Origin: SOIV01 sp964435925
GTDB lineage: Bacteria; Acidobacteriota; Aminicenantia; Aminicenantales; Aminicenantaceae
Assembly (NCBI GenBank): GCA_964435925.1
Contig: CAYTBG010000011.1
Coordinates: 1 to 43,213 of the forward strand
Direction: 5' to 3'
Length of the DNA: 43,213 nucleotides
The position numbers and the translations under genes are program-made. Positions within the stretch are counted from its first letter, which is position 1; each line of letters opens with the position of its first letter. This document shows, one piece after another, positions 40,959 to 43,213 of the stretch. Under the pieces are notes generated by a model. That model was not told the origin of the DNA. It did no database searches and saw only the letters and a program-made list of their open reading frames with translations.

Positions 40959-43100
40959 TTAACTAATTATTTTTATCTCAATTCTCTTTTTTATTCGACC
41001 ATCTGAAGATTTTATACATAGTTGATAGTCCCCTGGAAAAACTTGATGAAAATCCAAGAGATAAACTTCATTAAGTATCTTTGATTTTTTTTCCATTAGT
41101 GATTCAATCTTCTCAGCAGGAATATTTAGAGTTAAGTTTTCATCTCCAGAAAGAGAAAACTCAAAAGAAAATTCTTTGATTTTCTCTGGATTATAAATCT
41201 GTAAGAATAGAGCCACTTTCTCTCTCTTACTAATTGCCTCTCCCGATAGTGGAAATAGTCTGTATTGAGAAAGTTGAAGAGATCCATCATTTTTATCAAT
41301 GGAAAATGAAATTGGCTTATTTTTTTCGGACTTTCTTAAAAAACCAAAAATGGCATTGATGATACTCGAAGATATGTTTCTTTTAATATCTGGTATTTTT
41401 ACAGAGGCCTCCCAGCCGCCTATTCGATCTCCAGCCTGTTTTAGGATTACTCTGGTTTCATATTCACCGGGCTTGAGCTTACCTCCTGAAGTCGTGAAAA
41501 CACGATAGAGAGACTCGGCTCCTTTCTCAGTTTCATCTTTTATTGGAATCTCAATTTCACCAAAATGGACTTTCTGTTCACTCCATTCGTTAATGCCAAA
41601 CATCATAACCAGTTTTTCAGGAGCCATCATATCCTGGTCACTCCTGAATTGATCAAGTGGGATATGCATCCTTATCCAGAAAAATGGATTCTCTCCCCTT
41701 AAGGCAACAAAATCAGTTTTGCAGAAGAAAGTCACATCTTTAAAAAAAGAAGGAGCCAGGAATGCCGATGCAATATTTCTCCTTTCTTTTTCTTCCTCTG
41801 TAAAATCTGAATAACCTTTCTTAAACCTGACCATAAGTCCGGGCCTTTTCACTTTTACATCTATCTGGTGATAGCCTGCCTTTCGAGTTCTCTGGGGAGG
41901 TGTGTAAGAGATATCGTAGAAATGAGTAAGGTCTCTTCCTACTTCTTTAACGATATCTTCGTATTTTTTCTCTCCATCTAAATATAATCCCCCTGTTTCT
42001 TCAGCGATTTTTTCAACGCTGTATCGCTCCTTTGACCATTGTCTCCTTTCTTCACTGAATATTGATTCTGTATACTGCATATTTTTCCAAATAACAGAAT
42101 CAGCCTCATAAAAACCGGGTTTTATCCCTTTTGGCGAAAATGCATAAAAGATAATCATCTCTTCGTTGATAAGCTCTAGGAACTTTCCAAATGCCTCGTG
42201 CTGCTCAAAATATTTTTTTCCCCCGAACAATTTAAAAGGATCAAAAATCTTTACAAAGCTTTCAGAAGCATCCCTGCTTCCAACCGCCATTTTTGTTTCA
42301 AGATGAAATCCATCACTTATAAGAAGGACTGACTTTATTCCTTCAAATCCCCTTATATAATTCACAGCCGCTAAAAAAGCACTGAATGAATCTGCAAGCC
42401 TTAATCGCCTGAAATATTTTTCTTCTTCCTTAAAAGCAATTATGAGGTCTCCTGGATTCCTGATTATTCGATCTTGGGGTTGTTTCATCATTTCAAGTTG
42501 AAGTTCTTGGATCTGACGTTCTGTAAATTTTCTTTCAATATCTGCCCATAAATCTCCCAAGTGATCGGAAATAATGCCTGAAAGGAGGTTTTTATCAGAT
42601 GTGAAGGGTTGGATGACTTTTGCGCCAGAACTTCTATTGAGTTCCATTATCATAATCTCCTCTACCTTATCAAAGAGAGCATTGAACATCTTTTGAATTT
42701 CAGGCCAGTGGCGAGTTAGATAGATTCTATTTGTATTTATGCTGTCAAGGAGAATGACCAGCTTCATTTTCTTTGGTCGACGAGGCATTTTAGTTTCTAT
42801 AATCTTTTCAGATACAATCTCTTTTGGAATCTCTTTCTCGGATTTTACAACGGCAAAGTACTGAATTTTTACTTCTTTGCCATCCTCGTAGATTTCAAAA
42901 TCTTCCTTTGCAAGATTATCTACAAAATTTCCTTCTTTATCCGTAACAAATACCTCTACTACAACCAACTCAACAGTCACTTCGTGTTCTAACGGCTTTT
43001 GCTGTTTCTGCGGGCTCTGAAAACCATAAAGAGCTAAAAAAAGAATCCATATGCTTAGAAATGGTATGGAAATGTGTTTATTCAGTTTTTTCGTTTCCAT
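40959..43100 (-). CDS. Exported VWFA-domain protein of the Acidobacterial type
   Basis: A 713-aa exported protein. The signal peptide (ISIPFLSIWILFLALYGF, about 10-27) is followed by the domain start VTVELVVVEVFVTDKEGNFV and DNLAKEDFEIYEDGKEVKIQYF. This is the hallmark of the VWFA-related Acidobacterial domain (TIGR03436). The MIDAS-like region is LVILLDSINTN. The VWA fold runs to about residue 400 (SYTPPQRTRKAGYHQIDVKV). The C-terminal part is beta-rich and unassigned. Its function is unknown; members are abundant in Acidobacteria and relatives, supporting the taxonomic placement. AAGGGGGATAAG precedes the start, and the TATAAA-like -10 lies within 43115-43135. Confidence 0.9.
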   Translation of the reverse strand: METKKLNKHISIPFLSIWILFLALYGFQSPQKQQKPLEHEVTVELVVVEVFVTDKEGNFVDNLAKEDFEIYEDGKEVKIQYFAVVKSEKEIPKEIVSEKIIETKMPRRPKKMKLVILLDSINTNRIYLTRHWPEIQKMFNALFDKVEEIMIMELNRSSGAKVIQPFTSDKNLLSGIISDHLGDLWADIERKFTERQIQELQLEMMKQPQDRIIRNPGDLIIAFKEEEKYFRRLRLADSFSAFLAAVNYIRGFEGIKSVLLISDGFHLETKMAVGSRDASESFVKIFDPFKLFGGKKYFEQHEAFGKFLELINEEMIIFYAFSPKGIKPGFYEADSVIWKNMQYTESIFSEERRQWSKERYSVEKIAEETGGLYLDGEKKYEDIVKEVGRDLTHFYDISYTPPQRTRKAGYHQIDVKVKRPGLMVRFKKGYSDFTEEEKERRNIASAFLAPSFFKDVTFFCKTDFVALRGENPFFWIRMHIPLDQFRSDQDMMAPEKLVMMFGINEWSEQKVHFGEIEIPIKDETEKGAESLYRVFTTSGGKLKPGEYETRVILKQAGDRIGGWEASVKIPDIKRNISSSIINAIFGFLRKSEKNKPISFSIDKNDGSLQLSQYRLFPLSGEAISKREKVALFLQIYNPEKIKEFSFEFSLSGDENLTLNIPAEKIESLMEKKSKILNEVYLLDFHQVFPGDYQLCIKSSDGRIKKRIEIKIIS

Positions 43101-43213
43101 CTTATCCCCCTTAAAATCATAAACTTTTTATATCTATATTTCAACTTTTCTGTATGGAAAGTAAGCATCTCCATTTCCGTGATAACTGGTTGCTATGTTC
43201 AGGACAAAGGTTT

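Overview
The window looks like a 43.2-kb piece of a metagenome-assembled chromosome from Acidobacteriota, most plausibly a Candidatus Aminicenantes-like lineage. This is an inference from gene content: an Acidobacterial VWFA-related protein (40959-43100), an M49 peptidase, an Ntn hydrolase, many DUF-type accessory genes and low-to-moderate GC. No rRNA or tRNA was found. The single run of 100 Ns (2723-2822) is flanked by an exact 55-bp duplication, so it is probably a false scaffold gap.

Region 1 (1-12300, + strand) is a metal/cobalamin envelope-transport block. It opens with a nest of hairpin repeats, then a promoter, a cobalamin riboswitch with its own terminator, and a BtuB-like TonB-dependent receptor. 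A second TonB-dependent receptor and a three-gene heavy-metal RND efflux set (outer-membrane factor, periplasmic adaptor, inner-membrane pump) follow. A 92-aa CPACH microprotein gene precedes the second receptor, and a paralogue precedes the efflux set. Each has its own -35/-10 and no Shine-Dalgarno. This repeated small-protein/transporter arrangement is the best candidate here for an undescribed system. The pump lacks the usual TM4 proton-relay Asp (Asn401).

Region 2 (12300-15870, - strand) holds mntP, an M20 amidohydrolase, a sodium:solute symporter and its DUF3311 partner. Region 3 (16050-29215) holds uvrA, a REP-associated tyrosine transposase (RAYT) whose coding sequence contains a 51-bp-period array of palindromes, nhaC, a broken beta-lactamase-like/TPR gene, a polysaccharide deacetylase, an Ntn hydrolase, recA, and a beta-hydroxyacyl-CoA dehydrogenase/thiolase pair.

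Region 4 (29580-35400) has a dipeptidyl-peptidase III-like lipoprotein convergent with fhs. Between them sits an AAA ATPase (DUF4143) island, flanked by two about 96% identical copies of the fhs 3' end. The ATPase is preceded by four TTCACG-type boxes spaced exactly 32 bp.

Region 5 (35400-43213, mostly - strand) has a radC remnant, a glutamate dehydrogenase with a fused Cys-rich N-terminal domain and a near-perfect sigma-54 promoter, the sigma-54 response regulator and PAS histidine kinase just upstream that plausibly control it, and the VWFA protein.

Dispersed palindromic repeats of at least three families punctuate the intergenic regions.
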